A DNA stretch of 64,000 nt from Cyclaneusma minus (GCA_037179335.1 JAKZHN010000037.1:1-64000), one strand, 5' to 3'. Counted from the stretch's first letter, positions 9,014 to 20,205 are shown. Notes: generated from the sequence alone by a model not told the origin. Program-made: numbers and translations.

Positions 9014-11476
9014 ATGAGACAGACCGCCATAACTTTTGGAAAACATGACGGAGACATGGATCCAAAGGCAGCGACAGATGCCGGGATACTGGCATCGGAA
9101 ATGAAATCGGACTCTGACCACCTTGACGATTTTGACCGCTTTGACGACGTTCTCAAAGGTCTCAGCCATGCTATCGTTTGGAGAGCAGAACATGACCTCC
9201 CCGTCGATGCTGTGATGATGCTGAACTTCATTCACGTTGTCCGCTGCATCAATAATCTGCAATCCACGGAGACACAAATCATTCCGGTGTTGAAGTCGCT
9301 CCAAGCACTACTCCAGCGTGTCAAAGAGCAAAAGGTCGAGGAGACTCAGCTTCAGGTCGTGGATGCACTTTCACTTATTTTCGATACGATGTCTTCCAGC
9401 CATGGCTGCTATGTGGACACTTCTCCCTCCTTTGCCCGCACGTCGGTCCTTATCTGTATCTCCGGTCTCGATCGCGAAAACCTACGCGATCCTCTGCTGG
9501 CTCTGCTTGGGTCTTTGAAAGACGAGCACACTCTGCTCCTAGCACAAAATCAGCAGAACCTGCGCCTGGGACAAGCTGCTAGCTATGCGTACCAAGCCCT
9601 TCTCGCCGTGCCCAGGGATGGTGCAACCGAAAAGGTGGACTGGAACCGAAGGCGCTTTTTCAAAGCCAGCAATGATATGTTGGAGATCATTGGTGGAGTC
9701 TCGTCTATTGAACCTTCAAGGATTGTATACACTGACCCTTACCCCGAAGATATTGTCGCAGCAGAAGTCTCGATGGCGAAAGAGTTTGGCGAGATAAAAT
9801 ACTCGGAGGATCCATGGGCTGGAACAAAATATGAAGGCGAAATGAAATCTTGGTACATGGCCCTTCGAGCCACAGGTCCGTTGGTCTTTGCGGGAAGGAA
9901 ACCACTTTTGGCGTTAGAGCTTCTCGACCTCATGCCAAAGTCTCCGAGACCAGAAGCCGAGCAACAAGCCATTCTGGACGAGCTGAAGTTCATTACCGGC
10001 GAGCACAAGAAAGCACTCGACTGGCTTCACGGCCTCGATAAATGGACCGACAACAATGCTACGAAAGTGGCCGTTCTTTATTCTCAAGCCCAGGAGGAGG
10101 AGATGGGGCTTTTCAAACTGGTCAAGGAGCAGGGACAGCGGAGACCAGGGCAAAAGTGGTGGAAAGAGGAGATTTGGCAAGAGGAGGAGTTTCTGTGTGG
10201 TCTATTTGCACAACTTGAGGAACATGTTTTGCTGCAGCGAGACTGGGTGGACGAGGGTGAAGCTGCGATGGGCGTCGTCTACGAGATATTGGGGAGAGTA
10301 AAGCCGACCCCTATTCGAGTCCAGGCCTGCGCTCAGCAGGCTGCTCTCTGTCTTGATCAACCCTGGGTATTGAAGGTCAGGCATGAGTTCAAGACAACGC
10401 GGAAAGAGAAGGTATTTGGAAGATCATCGACGCTGGCTTCTTTCCTCAAGGGAGAATACCCCAAAGGAGACTCGAGCTACCATTTCATGATTGCTTTCTT
10501 CGAATGCTTACCGGCAAAGAAATATATCGCACGATGTTCAATTCCCACAGACGGAACAGACAGGGGTCCGTGGCGTGAGAACTGGTCGCTTTGTACTAAT
10601 GAAATGAAAGGAGAATGGGATCAACTCTTCAATAGAGCTCGGGCTCTCGCGAACCTCTCGCGGCCGTTCAGAAGCCAGGATTCAATGCAGCTCATCTACC
10701 GGAGGTATCTCGCCTTGGCTCTGGCTGGTCTAGTCCATCGGCTTGTGTGTAGTGCCATCATGGTAACTGTCGAACCACACAAGGTTCAGGGGTCTACGCG
10801 CGTAGGTCGGGGTTCGGTCAGATTTGACCCCAACAGTATCTACCGCATCGATTCGAGATATCTGTTCGAGGGAAACGCCGACGGTGCTGGGGACGCGATT
10901 CTAGTGATTCTAGAGACGGAGGTCCGTGTACTCCTCAGAGCCTTGTGCCTACTTGCCCAAGAAGACGTGCCGATGTACGAAGTCGAGAACTCTCTGTTGG
11001 TCAGACTCCAAAGGAATGATAAGCGCTTTGCGCAAGATTGGGAATGCATGGAGGAGGCCCCTCGCCTGGACCCCGTCAAATTTCTCCGAGGTCGCGGGCT
11101 TCAGAGGCACGAAAACCTGGCAAAGCTCGAAGCGGATCTGAAATCGCCTGTCGACGCGTTAAACTCTCTATTCCCGTGCGACTGGGGTGGTAGAGCCTTC
11201 ATGGATATTCAGTATGCCCCTGAATTCGAGCTACAGTACGAGGATATTTGTAGATGGATACAGGAGCTTTTCGAGACTCTTTGGTGGACCGACAGCTGTT
11301 GCGCCAAATGCTCCGAGTGGTTGCCGTTGACGGACCAAAGTATCGCGGACGCAAGAGCTCGCATGCAAGTCATATACAAGGAATCAGGGGATACTGAGAA
11401 ATACCTTAGTCAGTTGAATTCTTCTTCGCCCAGGATCCCTTTTCGAGAGAGCAAAGGAAGAGTCCAGCTTACTTGA
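9014..11476 (+). CDS. Large protein of unknown function (N-terminal TAG)
   Basis: The frame is open for more than 820 codons to a TGA at 11474-11476. I recognise no domain; it looks soluble and mostly helical, with many Trp and Glu/Lys-rich stretches and no signal peptide or membrane segment. The annotated start is the first ATG after an in-frame stop. An earlier ATG at 8867, in the same frame, gives a plausible 35-residue N-terminus (MAHKLLLPEKPTNFADLIRR and on) before TAG at 8972-8974. No GT dinucleotide lies between 8867 and the TAG, so splicing within that stretch cannot remove it. The TAG could be CAG changed by one C-to-T mutation. The gene may start downstream, be read through, or be newly broken. 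The palindrome CTACGCGCGTAG lies inside the frame near 10795. Confidence 0.6.
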   Translation: MRQTAITFGKHDGDMDPKAATDAGILASEMKSDSDHLDDFDRFDDVLKGLSHAIVWRAEHDLPVDAVMMLNFIHVVRCINNLQSTETQIIPVLKSLQALLQRVKEQKVEETQLQVVDALSLIFDTMSSSHGCYVDTSPSFARTSVLICISGLDRENLRDPLLALLGSLKDEHTLLLAQNQQNLRLGQAASYAYQALLAVPRDGATEKVDWNRRRFFKASNDMLEIIGGVSSIEPSRIVYTDPYPEDIVAAEVSMAKEFGEIKYSEDPWAGTKYEGEMKSWYMALRATGPLVFAGRKPLLALELLDLMPKSPRPEAEQQAILDELKFITGEHKKALDWLHGLDKWTDNNATKVAVLYSQAQEEEMGLFKLVKEQGQRRPGQKWWKEEIWQEEEFLCGLFAQLEEHVLLQRDWVDEGEAAMGVVYEILGRVKPTPIRVQACAQQAALCLDQPWVLKVRHEFKTTRKEKVFGRSSTLASFLKGEYPKGDSSYHFMIAFFECLPAKKYIARCSIPTDGTDRGPWRENWSLCTNEMKGEWDQLFNRARALANLSRPFRSQDSMQLIYRRYLALALAGLVHRLVCSAIMVTVEPHKVQGSTRVGRGSVRFDPNSIYRIDSRYLFEGNADGAGDAILVILETEVRVLLRALCLLAQEDVPMYEVENSLLVRLQRNDKRFAQDWECMEEAPRLDPVKFLRGRGLQRHENLAKLEADLKSPVDALNSLFPCDWGGRAFMDIQYAPEFELQYEDICRWIQELFETLWWTDSCCAKCSEWLPLTDQSIADARARMQVIYKESGDTEKYLSQLNSSSPRIPFRESKGRVQLT

Positions 11477-12443
11477 AGCGATCAAGGAGGGAAGCTTCTG
11501 CCCATCAGATTGAAAAGAGAGAATGCATCACTTTCTGGACCCTAAGGTGTGTGTCTTTAACTCCAACTCCCTTCATTAAGAGCTTCAAACTGATTATACC
11601 ACAGCGTAGCGAGAAGACAAACGACGACGTTTCAGGATTTTGCATCCATGGACGAAGTGACAGCAGGATCAGCTCAGATCAAAACAAATATCTCATTCAT
11701 AGCCCTCGCTAGCAAACACCTTCCCTTCTTTGTCTTTGTGCTTTTCTATTCCGCTGATCGTAGTCGATGATTCCTCCACAGTAACCCCTCCAACACACCT
11801 CGTGGAATCCTGCACCGCAAGCTGGAAAGCAAGCGTCTTTTCCAACGCGTCCATTAAGCTCTGTGATTTCCGACACCATCGTAACCAGGCACGTACAGTG
11901 GGACGACAAAAGTCTGAACCCCCTTCCCTGAATGCAACGTCTTATTCTTTAAGAGTATTTTCGATCTCTGAGAGGATATTCTTAGTTTTGGGGATATTCC
12001 CAATCTTCGAGAATATTCTTGACATTTGCGAATATTCTCACGCACTGGGGATATTCCAAATTGCTGGGGATATTTCCAATCATTTGAAGAGGGGTTCAGA
12101 CTTCTGTCGCATAACTGTAAAGCGCACACAATCACCTTGCATCTCCATCTCCAGCAAAATCCATATTGTCATCTCCACTTTTGCGAAGTTTCGACTCTCA
12201 AGTTCTAGTTGACAAATGCATGCAGTAGATGGAATTTAGAATGACGTTCAATAGATTAGATTTCCGATCCAAGATACCAAGTAGCAAACAGCAAACCAAG
12301 ACAAAAGAAAGACCTGTCCGTAAAAGTCGTCAACCCAAGATTCATGGCCAACATGATATCCGCCAAAATTACAAGCCCAAGCCAGAAACACCATTCTGCT
12401 ATGCCATACAGGCTTTGCAAAATCCAAGATGACCCAATCCCGC
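11477..12443. other. Intergenic region with MITE
   Basis: Apart from the MITE at 11896-12117, nothing convincing is seen. The flanking genes converge here, so the stretch should hold both 3' ends. Confidence 0.5.
11896..12117. mobile_element. TA-flanked MITE, copy 2 (222 bp)
   Basis: The left end reads CAGTGGGACGACAAAAGTCT and the right end is its imperfect inverted copy. The arms agree over CGACARAAGTCTGAACCCC and are about 34 bp long. TA dinucleotides at 11894-11895 and 12118-12119 flank the element. The interior is filled with degenerate short repeats of the type GGGATATTCCCAATCATT. It has no coding capacity. Confidence 0.85.
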
Positions 12444-13784
12444 TTAGTTCTCCTCCTCCCTCATCTTCTCCTTCGCCTGTCGCCTCGCCCACCACGCATC
12501 CCTATCAGCCCGTGTCACCCGTGTCTTGCGGCGGAAAATGCCTCTTTCGCTCAAATCCATCTGCACCGGCCTCGGCTCCTCAACCTCCTCCTCCGCCTTC
12601 GCCGGTCGACGCGCCCACCACGCATCCCTACCCCCGCCTGTCTGCTGGTTGGTCCGACGAAAAATGCCCCTCGCAGTCAAATCGCTCTGCACCGGCCTCG
12701 GCCCCGCCAGCTCCTCCGGCTTACAAGTAAGGTCTCCCAAGAAGCGATTCGCGAATGGAAAAACATCCCAGTTTCTCCTCTCCTCATCCACAAGATCCGC
12801 CGCAAGGGACAGAAGATCCACATAACTCCTAGACCTAGCAAAAAACGGTGGCCTCTCGGGTGCTCGGACACTCCGCACATGAAACGGGTTCGTGGAAGCT
12901 TTCGGGGAAGCTTTCGGAGAAGCTTTCCCAGCATGCGCGGAAGCAATGTTGGCCATGGCTTTCTCCACACGGCCGGTGGTTGTGAAATCAGCCAGCCCCA
13001 AACTGCCCATAACCTCTGTCCTTGTCTCACGCTGGCCGCCAACCATCAGAGCGCGTTCGCCAAAAGCGCTCTCTTTAATAAGCATGCACTGATCAGGTGA
13101 ATCGTCTTCTTTTTCTTCTTTTTCTTCAACTTCCGTTTCCTTGAGCGCAGGCAATTCAACGACTGCACGATTGCGGATAACTCGGCCGCGAGTTGTGGAG
13201 CGCTTATATGTGTGGCGGTTCTCCCTGTTGCTCCGCTTGCGTTTGTCGTTACCATCTTTCTCATCCTCGCCATCCTCCACATCGTCTTCACTCTCTTCTG
13301 CGTTCTCGGTCATCGCAGGGAGAGTTGCCATGACAGAAGCAGGAGGTTCAGGCAGAGCCGCAATAGCTTTCGCGACTTCCGGGGTCACTTTGGGCAGCGA
13401 TTTCTTCTTTCCTTCCCCACGCACAGAAATCACAGATATCGGAGGAAGAGGCGACGTGCCGCTCCATTCCCGCAAGAGATCTCGCACTGTATCCTCGTGT
13501 GCTTCCCGTGCCATCTTCTTTTTGTCACGTTGAAGTTTCGCAGCAGCCGTTGTGGAGCCTTCGGACCATGAGTTTAGAGGCACATTTTCTGCGCCTCGCT
13601 TTGCTTGCTGGTGGGACTGTACGGCTTCAAAGAGTCTGGCGAGTTGTGCGCCGGTCACGAACTCGGTCTCGGCAGTGGGGGTTGGGGGGAACGTTGAAGG
13701 TGCGGGTGTCTGCTGATGTTCCTCTGCTGGTTTCGCAGGTTGGGACGGCCCGGCATGGGATGACAACGCTTCATGTACATCGGC

Positions 13785-13815
<31 letters not shown>

Positions 13816-15011
13816 AACAACGACGACGACGACGATGATGATGATGCGGTGTCCTGCCTCTCCGTCATCAGCCGATCCCTATGATGTTCAGCTACCATCT
13901 CCCTCGTGAGGGCAGACGGTAACGAGCGAGATGGTGAGCTCCTGAGATAGTCCAGAGAAACACGTGGGCCGTGTCGAAGACCTCGGATGAACTCTCTACC
14001 TTGTTGCCAGGCTTCTTGTGTGGCACTGCTGGCCGTCTCTTGAGCATGGATGACTCCTGCTGCTGCATCAGTGGCTTCACGCTTAGCTTCTTCCTCACGC
14101 TCTCTTTCGTACATCTCGTGTCGAACCTTAGACAGTCTGTGCAAGCGGTTCATTTCATTGTTTAGGAGAGCGTCCAGGTAGCGCATCTTTGCTGCTAGCA
14201 GAGGCCACTCAGGGTCGTTTATCGGGTGATCGTGCGGTATTAGAGGGGCTTCGGAGGCCCCGAGCGTGGTGGTGGTAAGAACAAGACTTTTTGACTTGTC
14301 GTACTCGTCGACGAAGATGGGCTTCACGCCCTTAGATGTGGGGCCGCATCCAGACATCGTTTGGAAGTCGTCATCGTAGCAATCCTGAAAGTCCGTTTTT
14401 GGCAATGCCACGTTGAGGTGTCCTTTAGTTGTATCAAGCTTGACTTCGTCCAACTGGCAGTCTGCATCGATTTCGATTTCGGGGTCGTTGTCGCAAGGGG
14501 GCCCAGGTGTGTTCTCCTCGAGCTCATGATTGTTCTCCTCGCGCTCATCATCATTCTCCTCGAGCTCATCATCAGACTTGAACGTAACTCTTCGGCGATT
14601 CTCAGCGCTCGGGGTGTGAAGAATCTTTCCAGACGGAAAGCTCTTTCGTGGACGACCAGAACTGACGAGGAAGGGATTAGGGAACGCCATGCGATCACCA
14701 GGTGGAATAACTCTGCTGCTAGCACCGACCGAGTTCATCATGCCGGTAAGGTAAGCTTCATCTCTGATGATGAACACTTTGCCTACTTTTCGGTACTTCT
14801 CCCGGAAAATCTCGCTGTCCAGCTGGAAAGTCCCAAACTTCTCATCCAAGCGCCTGTGCCTGGAATCCCATTCATCGAATTGTTCTTCGACGGTTCTCCG
14901 ATATTCGGGGCACTTGAATTGTAGATTTCCGTTGTTCCTGGGTATCTCAACCCAGCGATGGGCTGCCGAGAGCTCACGAGGTCCCTTGCGGCTGGTATTA
15001 CTCGACGACAT
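12444..15011 (-). CDS. Disordered protein with duplicated C-terminal module
   Basis: A single-exon frame encodes 855 residues from an ATG at 15011. I do not recognise the family. The first 110 residues look folded (RWVEIPRN, CPEYRRTVEEQFDEW, VFIIRDEAYLTGMM). The remainder is mostly low complexity: acidic DDELEENDDEREENNHELEEN, a long poly-serine run encoded by GAT/GAC-type repeats near 13795-13845, EEKEEKEDD, and a KASPKASPKAST run. The last 80 residues contain two copies of a module of about 36 residues with the pattern RPVQxDLxxRGIFRR...RDAWWARRxAK. The basic C-terminus and charged tracts suggest a nuclear or nucleic-acid-associated protein, but this is inference. No signal peptide or membrane segment is seen. 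Confidence 0.72.
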
Positions 15012-16120
15012 TGTGGAAGTCCTTCGGTGGAAAGTAAGAGGCGAGTAGGAAGGTTTGATTCGTGGCTGGAAGTTCTTCGGTGAGAGGAGCAGGATGCGAA
15101 GTATCGCAGTTGGCTAGGGTTTCTCTTTGTCGAAGAAGTCGATCCAGTCTCGGATGGGGGAAGAGGCGGGAGAGAAACGACGAGCGGTGGACGAATTTAT
15201 ACGTTACCTGGGGTATTGAGAACGTCTAAAAAAATAATAAAATGTGAGACCTATCGTCGTACCGTGGTTTGACGACGACCAATTCCCATATCCCGTGGTT
15301 CGCCTCGAAAACCGTGGTTCCCTGAGTCACTTGACGCCCAACCCACAAAAAGACACAATTATCGACGGCGAATATTCCACTTTCATGACCGTCCATGACA
15401 AATATCTTCCGACTCAAATCTTTCCGCGTTCATGGAACGGTGGTACGACAAAAATGGCCAAAACTCTACGTCCCCATTGGCCGAAAGTAGTTAATTGTTC
15501 GTCCGCTGTATGGATTTCATGGGACCATGATGCCGAATTCTCGAGTCCCCGACATCGAATACATCGGGACGAAAAAATCCTGGGTAGGTCCGTCTACAGC
15601 CTCCGTCGCTGCGAATGATTGGAGACATCCCAAATGATTAGAGATATCCCAGATATCCCAGACTATTCCAAACAACTCGGGAACATCCCCAATGATTAGG
15701 TATATCCCAAACAACCCAGAATATTCCCAATGATTAGGGATATCCAAGTGATTCAGAATATCTTAAGACGACCGGGGAATGGATTATGGCACTGTATTCC
15801 ACCCAATCAGCATCATCCTTTGACCACAATCCTCTTTTCGACATCCCCCGGAACCAAGAAATGTCTCTCGGACCAAGACACCTCTCTCCCTCCCCATTGA
15901 GCAAGCCGCGAAATTCATCGCAAACTTTTCGCACCTGTCTCGATTCCGTAATGCCGAACGGCAGTCTGACCAGCGTGTCCCGACGCAGATACTGCCACAC
16001 TCAAAATCCAGTGGTGCTGAGAAAAAGCTCTGCATCCTCCCATGAGCAAAATTCGCGTAAAACGAGCCACAGACATTTTTTTGTATACTCATCGAATTCC
16101 CCGTGTCGAAATTTGCGCCT
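15012..16120. other. Intergenic region with degraded MITE
   Basis: It holds the promoter side of the gene at 12444-15011 and the 3' side of the cysteine-synthase-like gene. A degraded TA-flanked element lies at 15562-15794. No other gene is supported. Confidence 0.45.
15562..15794. mobile_element. Degraded MITE of the same family, copy 3
   Basis: The left end after TA reads CATCGGGACGAAAAAATCC, close to the CAGTGGGACGACAAAAGTC end of the copy at 11896. The right end is GGCACTG before TA at 15795-15796. The interior consists of repeats such as CCAATGATTAGGGATATCC, the same motif as in copy 2, and the length (233 bp) is close to copy 2. The two arms match each other only weakly, so this is an old copy. 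Confidence 0.5.
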
Positions 16121-17476
16121 TCACTTCTCCTCCCCAATGCCCAAAACATCCAGCAACCCCATCCCCCCATGTTCCTCCTCCAACCCCATCTCCCCAACCC
16201 TCTTCCAAAACTTCGACAGGTGTCGATTCCCGCCATCACAAAGTATGGTAACAACCCTCGCCCCCCCACCCAGCCCCATCGCCGTCCTCACAGCCGCCAC
16301 ACAATTAACCGCACTACTACTCCCCACAAAAATCCCATCCCTCTCCACCAACCACCTCGCCATGCGCATTGCCTGTTCATCTGTCACCCTAACCGCATCC
16401 TCCACCAACTCCCTTCCAGCATCAAAATTCTCCGTCAAGCGATTAATCCCCACTCCTTCTACAATACTATCCACCTGACTCCTCCTGCGCGTGCCTTCTT
16501 TCTCAGTCGGCGAAAACATAACTCCGTATTTGACCTTGTTGTAGAGCGAACTACCCTGCGGATCCGCAAGCACGATTTTCGTATCCTTAAGTCCCATTTC
16601 GCGTTTCAAAAACAACGCAACCCCCGAAATGGTACCGCCGGTTCCAGCACCAGCCACAAAAGCATCGATCTGTCCTCCCATCTGGTCGTAAATCTCCGGT
16701 CCCGTACTTTGCAAATGCGCAGTATAGTTGGCGCCGTTTTCAAACTGGTCTGCAAAGTATCCTTTGCTGTTATCTTCTTGTGAGGCAGTGTGTTCTTTAG
16801 CTCGTCGTCTTGCCACGTTGACAAAATGCTCTGTCGATGTGATGGGTGCGGGGGTTAGGCGTTCGACGGTGGCGCCTAGGTGGTGAAGTAAGTCGACTTT
16901 TTCTTGCGACTGGTCGGAGGGCATGCAGATGTGGCATTTGTAGCCACGTGCTCGGGCGATGACGGCGAGGGAGATGCCAGTGCTGCCCACTGTGCCTTCG
17001 TAAATCGTGTCGCCTTGCCAGGGAGTTAACAGGTCGTCTTCTTCAGCTCTCAGGATCATGTTGAGAGCTACGCGGTCTTTTGGCGAGCCGCCGGCGCCGT
17101 TGAGATATTCGCATTTAGCGAAGATCTCGCAGCCTGTGGCTTCAGAGAGAGATTTGATTTTTATCAAGGGGGTGTTACCGATTGTTCCTTCTATGCCTTC
17201 TGGAATTGAAGGGGAGGGTTGGTGGGATATGGACTGGCGTTTTTCTTTCTCGTGATCTTCGAGCGTGACTGGGCGGAGGTAGGTGGCGGTGCTGAGGCGG
17301 CGGGTGTTTTCGCCCATGGAGGAGGATGAACCGTCGACATTTCGGTGACGTCTTTGATAGCGGCGTTCGAGGTCAGGGTAGAAATCTTTGAAGCCGAGGG
17401 TGAGGAAGATGCCGGTGATGAAGGCGAGAGTTACTGCGGCTGTTCCGTAGGCTTTGGGGTGGTTTGACACCGACAT
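16121..17476 (-). CDS. Cysteine-synthase-like PLP enzyme, membrane anchored
   Basis: The 451-residue single-exon protein belongs to fold-type II PLP enzymes (cysteine synthase/cystathionine beta-synthase family). The PLP lysine is K133 in SPKDRVA after the IGNTPL block (about 99-105). The substrate-binding loop is EGTVGSTGISLA (160-171) and the phosphate-binding glycine loop is GAGTGGTISG (276-285). GSSSAVN lies near the C-terminus. Residues 11-29 form one hydrophobic segment followed by an Arg-rich stretch. This fits the Mcy1/YGR012W-type cysteine synthases, which are anchored at mitochondria. Such proteins resemble enzymes making cysteine from O-acetylserine and sulfide, but the physiological reaction of this subgroup is less certain. 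The start ATG lies 234 bp from the divergent NDUFAF7 gene, suggesting a shared promoter. Confidence 0.9.
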   Translation of the reverse strand: MSVSNHPKAYGTAAVTLAFITGIFLTLGFKDFYPDLERRYQRRHRNVDGSSSSMGENTRRLSTATYLRPVTLEDHEKEKRQSISHQPSPSIPEGIEGTIGNTPLIKIKSLSEATGCEIFAKCEYLNGAGGSPKDRVALNMILRAEEDDLLTPWQGDTIYEGTVGSTGISLAVIARARGYKCHICMPSDQSQEKVDLLHHLGATVERLTPAPITSTEHFVNVARRRAKEHTASQEDNSKGYFADQFENGANYTAHLQSTGPEIYDQMGGQIDAFVAGAGTGGTISGVALFLKREMGLKDTKIVLADPQGSSLYNKVKYGVMFSPTEKEGTRRRSQVDSIVEGVGINRLTENFDAGRELVEDAVRVTDEQAMRMARWLVERDGIFVGSSSAVNCVAAVRTAMGLGGGARVVTILCDGGNRHLSKFWKRVGEMGLEEEHGGMGLLDVLGIGEEK

Positions 17477-17710
17477 TGTTGGTTACCGTGAGGATGTCAT
17501 TATAAATTAAACTTTTTCCCCAGTTCGGCACCAATCCCTCGCAATTGGAAAAGGTGAAGAAATTTGAAGAATTGACGTTGAGTGAGGTTGAAAAGTGACG
17601 AAAGCGGGTTGACATCGATGATCTGTGGGAGCTTGGACCACTTTGCAGAAACGACCTCAGAACTCATCTTTCGCAGCGACGAGCTGTCGAACATCACCAA
17701 AAACCCGCTC
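17477..17710. promoter_or_regulatory. Shared divergent promoter region
   Basis: Only 234 bp separate the start codons of the cysteine-synthase-like gene (minus) and NDUFAF7 (plus), both predicted mitochondrial. No clear TATA box is seen. Co-regulation is inferred from spacing only. Confidence 0.5.
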
Positions 17711-19398
17711 ATGGATTCGCCAATAGTGTCGCAGCTCTTCCGACAGCTATTTCGACATCGCCACTGCCAGTCGCTCCGATCGCCCTCAACGATACCCCTG
17801 CGAATACACCACCATGGCCGCAATACCCAACGGCGCGGCTATGCTGCGAGAAGAGAGCCGTCGGAGAGGGAGAAGCATTGGCAGCAACGGACGAATTTCT
17901 TCAATGAGGATATGACTGAGGAATACAAGACTTATCCCATGGTGACAGCGAATGATCTGCGAGGGAGGAAAACGCGGCCGCGACGAGTCAAAATGCTCAT
18001 GCGAGACTTCATAGAAGGTGCCTTACTTACAGACCCCCATCATCTCAAACCCAAGCACACCTCAACTAACCCCCTTCACCAGACAGTCTCTACAACCCCA
18101 CCTACGGCTACTTCAGCAACCAAGTAGTAATCTTCACCCCCGGCCAACCCTTCGACTTCAACGCCCTCCCCAACGAAGAAGCCTTCCACGCCGAGCTCGG
18201 CGCGCGCTACACAGCCTTCGAAGACTCTCTCGACGCCAAAACCCCCAACGACAGCCGGCAGTTATGGCACACCCCCACCGAGCTCTTCTCCCCCTACTAC
18301 GGCGAAGCCATCGCGCGCCACCTCGTCGCCTCCTACAAGCTCTCCCAATACCCCTACCACGACCTCCTAATCTACGAGCTCGGCGCCGGCAACGGCACGC
18401 TGATGCTCAACATCCTCTCCTACATCCGCGCCACCGCCCCCTCCGTCTACGACCGCACACGCTACAAAATCATCGAGATCTCTTCATCCCTCGCTTCCCT
18501 CCAAGCCTCGCAACTCTTGAAAAACGCTTCTGCCAGAGGCCATGCTGATAAAGTGGAAATCGTAAACAAATCCGTGTTTGAGTGGGATAGGTTGGTGCCC
18601 GAACCTTGTTATTTCCTCGCCATGGAAGTCTTCGACAATTTCGCCCACGACGCCATCCGCTACCACCCTTCCACCGAACGTCCCCTGCAAGGCACCGTCC
18701 TAATCGACGCCCTGGGCGAATTCCACGAATTCTACGTCCCAGACATCGACCCCGTCGCCGCGCGCTTCCTACGCGTTCGCTCTGTCGCCACTAGCGGGAA
18801 TTATCCATCCCCGTTAAACACACTGCCTTGGCCGCTAAGGAAACTGCGATATGCGTTACCTGGCGCGCCGAACCTGTCCGAGCCGGAATATATACCCACC
18901 AGGCTGATGCAGTTTTTTGACATACTCGGGCAGAAGTTTCCGCAGCACAAACTGGTAACGAGTGATTTTCACAGCCTGGGGGATGCGGTTAGGGGCGTAA
19001 ATGCGCCAGTTGTGCAGACGCGGTATCAGCGTCGGACGGTGCCTGTTACCACGCCTTTAGTAAGAATTTCCTCCAAACCCCTGTATTTTGCTTGTTTGAT
19101 TCGTTCCGGCATCGAGAAATCCCGCTCTGCTGGCATTCCAAGTTTGAGGTGAATTGTGGACTCAGGGCTGATGAGAGCAAAAAAACAGGTACATCAAGGC
19201 TACTTCGACATCCTCTTCCCGACAAACTTCCAGGTCACGGAAAGTATCTATCGTGCGTTGACGGGGAAGCTGACACGCGTCATGTCGCATGAGTCATATT
19301 TGCGACGCTGGGCGTTTGTGGAAGAGACGGAGACGAAGAGTGGCGAGAATCCGCTGTTGAGTTGGTACAAGAATGCTAGTGTGATGACTACCGTGTAA
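17711..19398 (+). CDS. NDUFAF7: NDUFAF7/MidA-type methyltransferase, three exons
   Basis: Exons 17711-18017, 18083-19059 and 19189-19398 join to 497 residues. The introns are 65 bp (GTGCCT...CACCAG, branch CTAAC) and 129 bp (GTAAGA...AACAG, branch CTGAT). The N-terminus is Arg- and Ser-rich without acidic residues, as in mitochondrial presequences. Family motifs are MRDFIEDSLYNPTYGYF across the first junction, the SAM-binding ELGAGNG at about 201-207, NEEAF and FLAMEVFDNFAHD, and VHQGYFDILFPTNF opening the last exon. NDUFAF7 homologues dimethylate an arginine of a complex I subunit during early assembly. I chose the ATG at 17711; an in-frame ATG at 17620 would add 30 residues. Several C-rich stretches inside exon 2 reflect strong codon bias. 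Confidence 0.92.
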
Positions 19399-20205
19399 GT
19401 GAAGTAGCAAGGAGCGCGGATACCCTGGTTACCAGTATATATTTACACATTTCCAAATGAACTTGGCAAATACGGATCCATCATTACCATTCCGGATACC
19501 CCAAGTGATTACGGTATCCCAAGTGCTCAAGATCCAGCAGTATGAGCATACTGCCGAAGACGATGATTTATCAAACCCGACATCACATCCCTCATATACA
19601 CAATCCGCATTCATTCATGTCTTTTCTAGCACGTAGATTCAATTCATTCGAAACTTGCGATAGTACTAGTTTGGGCGAATGGCATAATCGGTTAGTTTCC
19701 GACGAATTCTCCTTACTGGTCGTACAGCTTGTGTGCTGACGCAGCCTGACGGTCTGGCTGGGCTCTAACACTACGTATATCTATCTATCTAATCACGGAT
19801 TGGAGTTTCGAATTACCTTCTTCCGGATTCTCTTTTAAAACTTGGTCGCTTTTACTTTTCTGATAATTCTTCGTGGAATTTCTTCGTGGAGGGGATTCGA
19901 CGTGGGTTGAGAGCTGCCCTTTAGTTCTCCATGGCAGTGGCATTGGATCCCAGATAATCTGCTGTGAGATTCTGATTTTGGATGACGCTTTTTGGGTTGT
20001 GGAAGCCTATGCAGACCAGCTACCTGTACATCGCTATGCGGCAAGAAGCCAGCCTATCCCATTCCGATAAAACGCACCTAGCAAAGAACGAACCTTGGGG
20101 TATCATCCATCACACACACCATACATGCATCCCCAACATCTTTCCCCATCTCTTCAACACCACAAATTCGCGCCAAACCATAAAAGTAGCCACCTCAACA
20201 CCAAC
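19399..20205. other. Intergenic region between convergent genes
   Basis: No gene is supported. At about 19485-19530 there is a short stretch (GGATACCCCAAGTGATTACG and GGTATCCCAAGTG) resembling the inner repeats of the MITEs at 11896 and 15562, probably a fragment. Confidence 0.4.
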
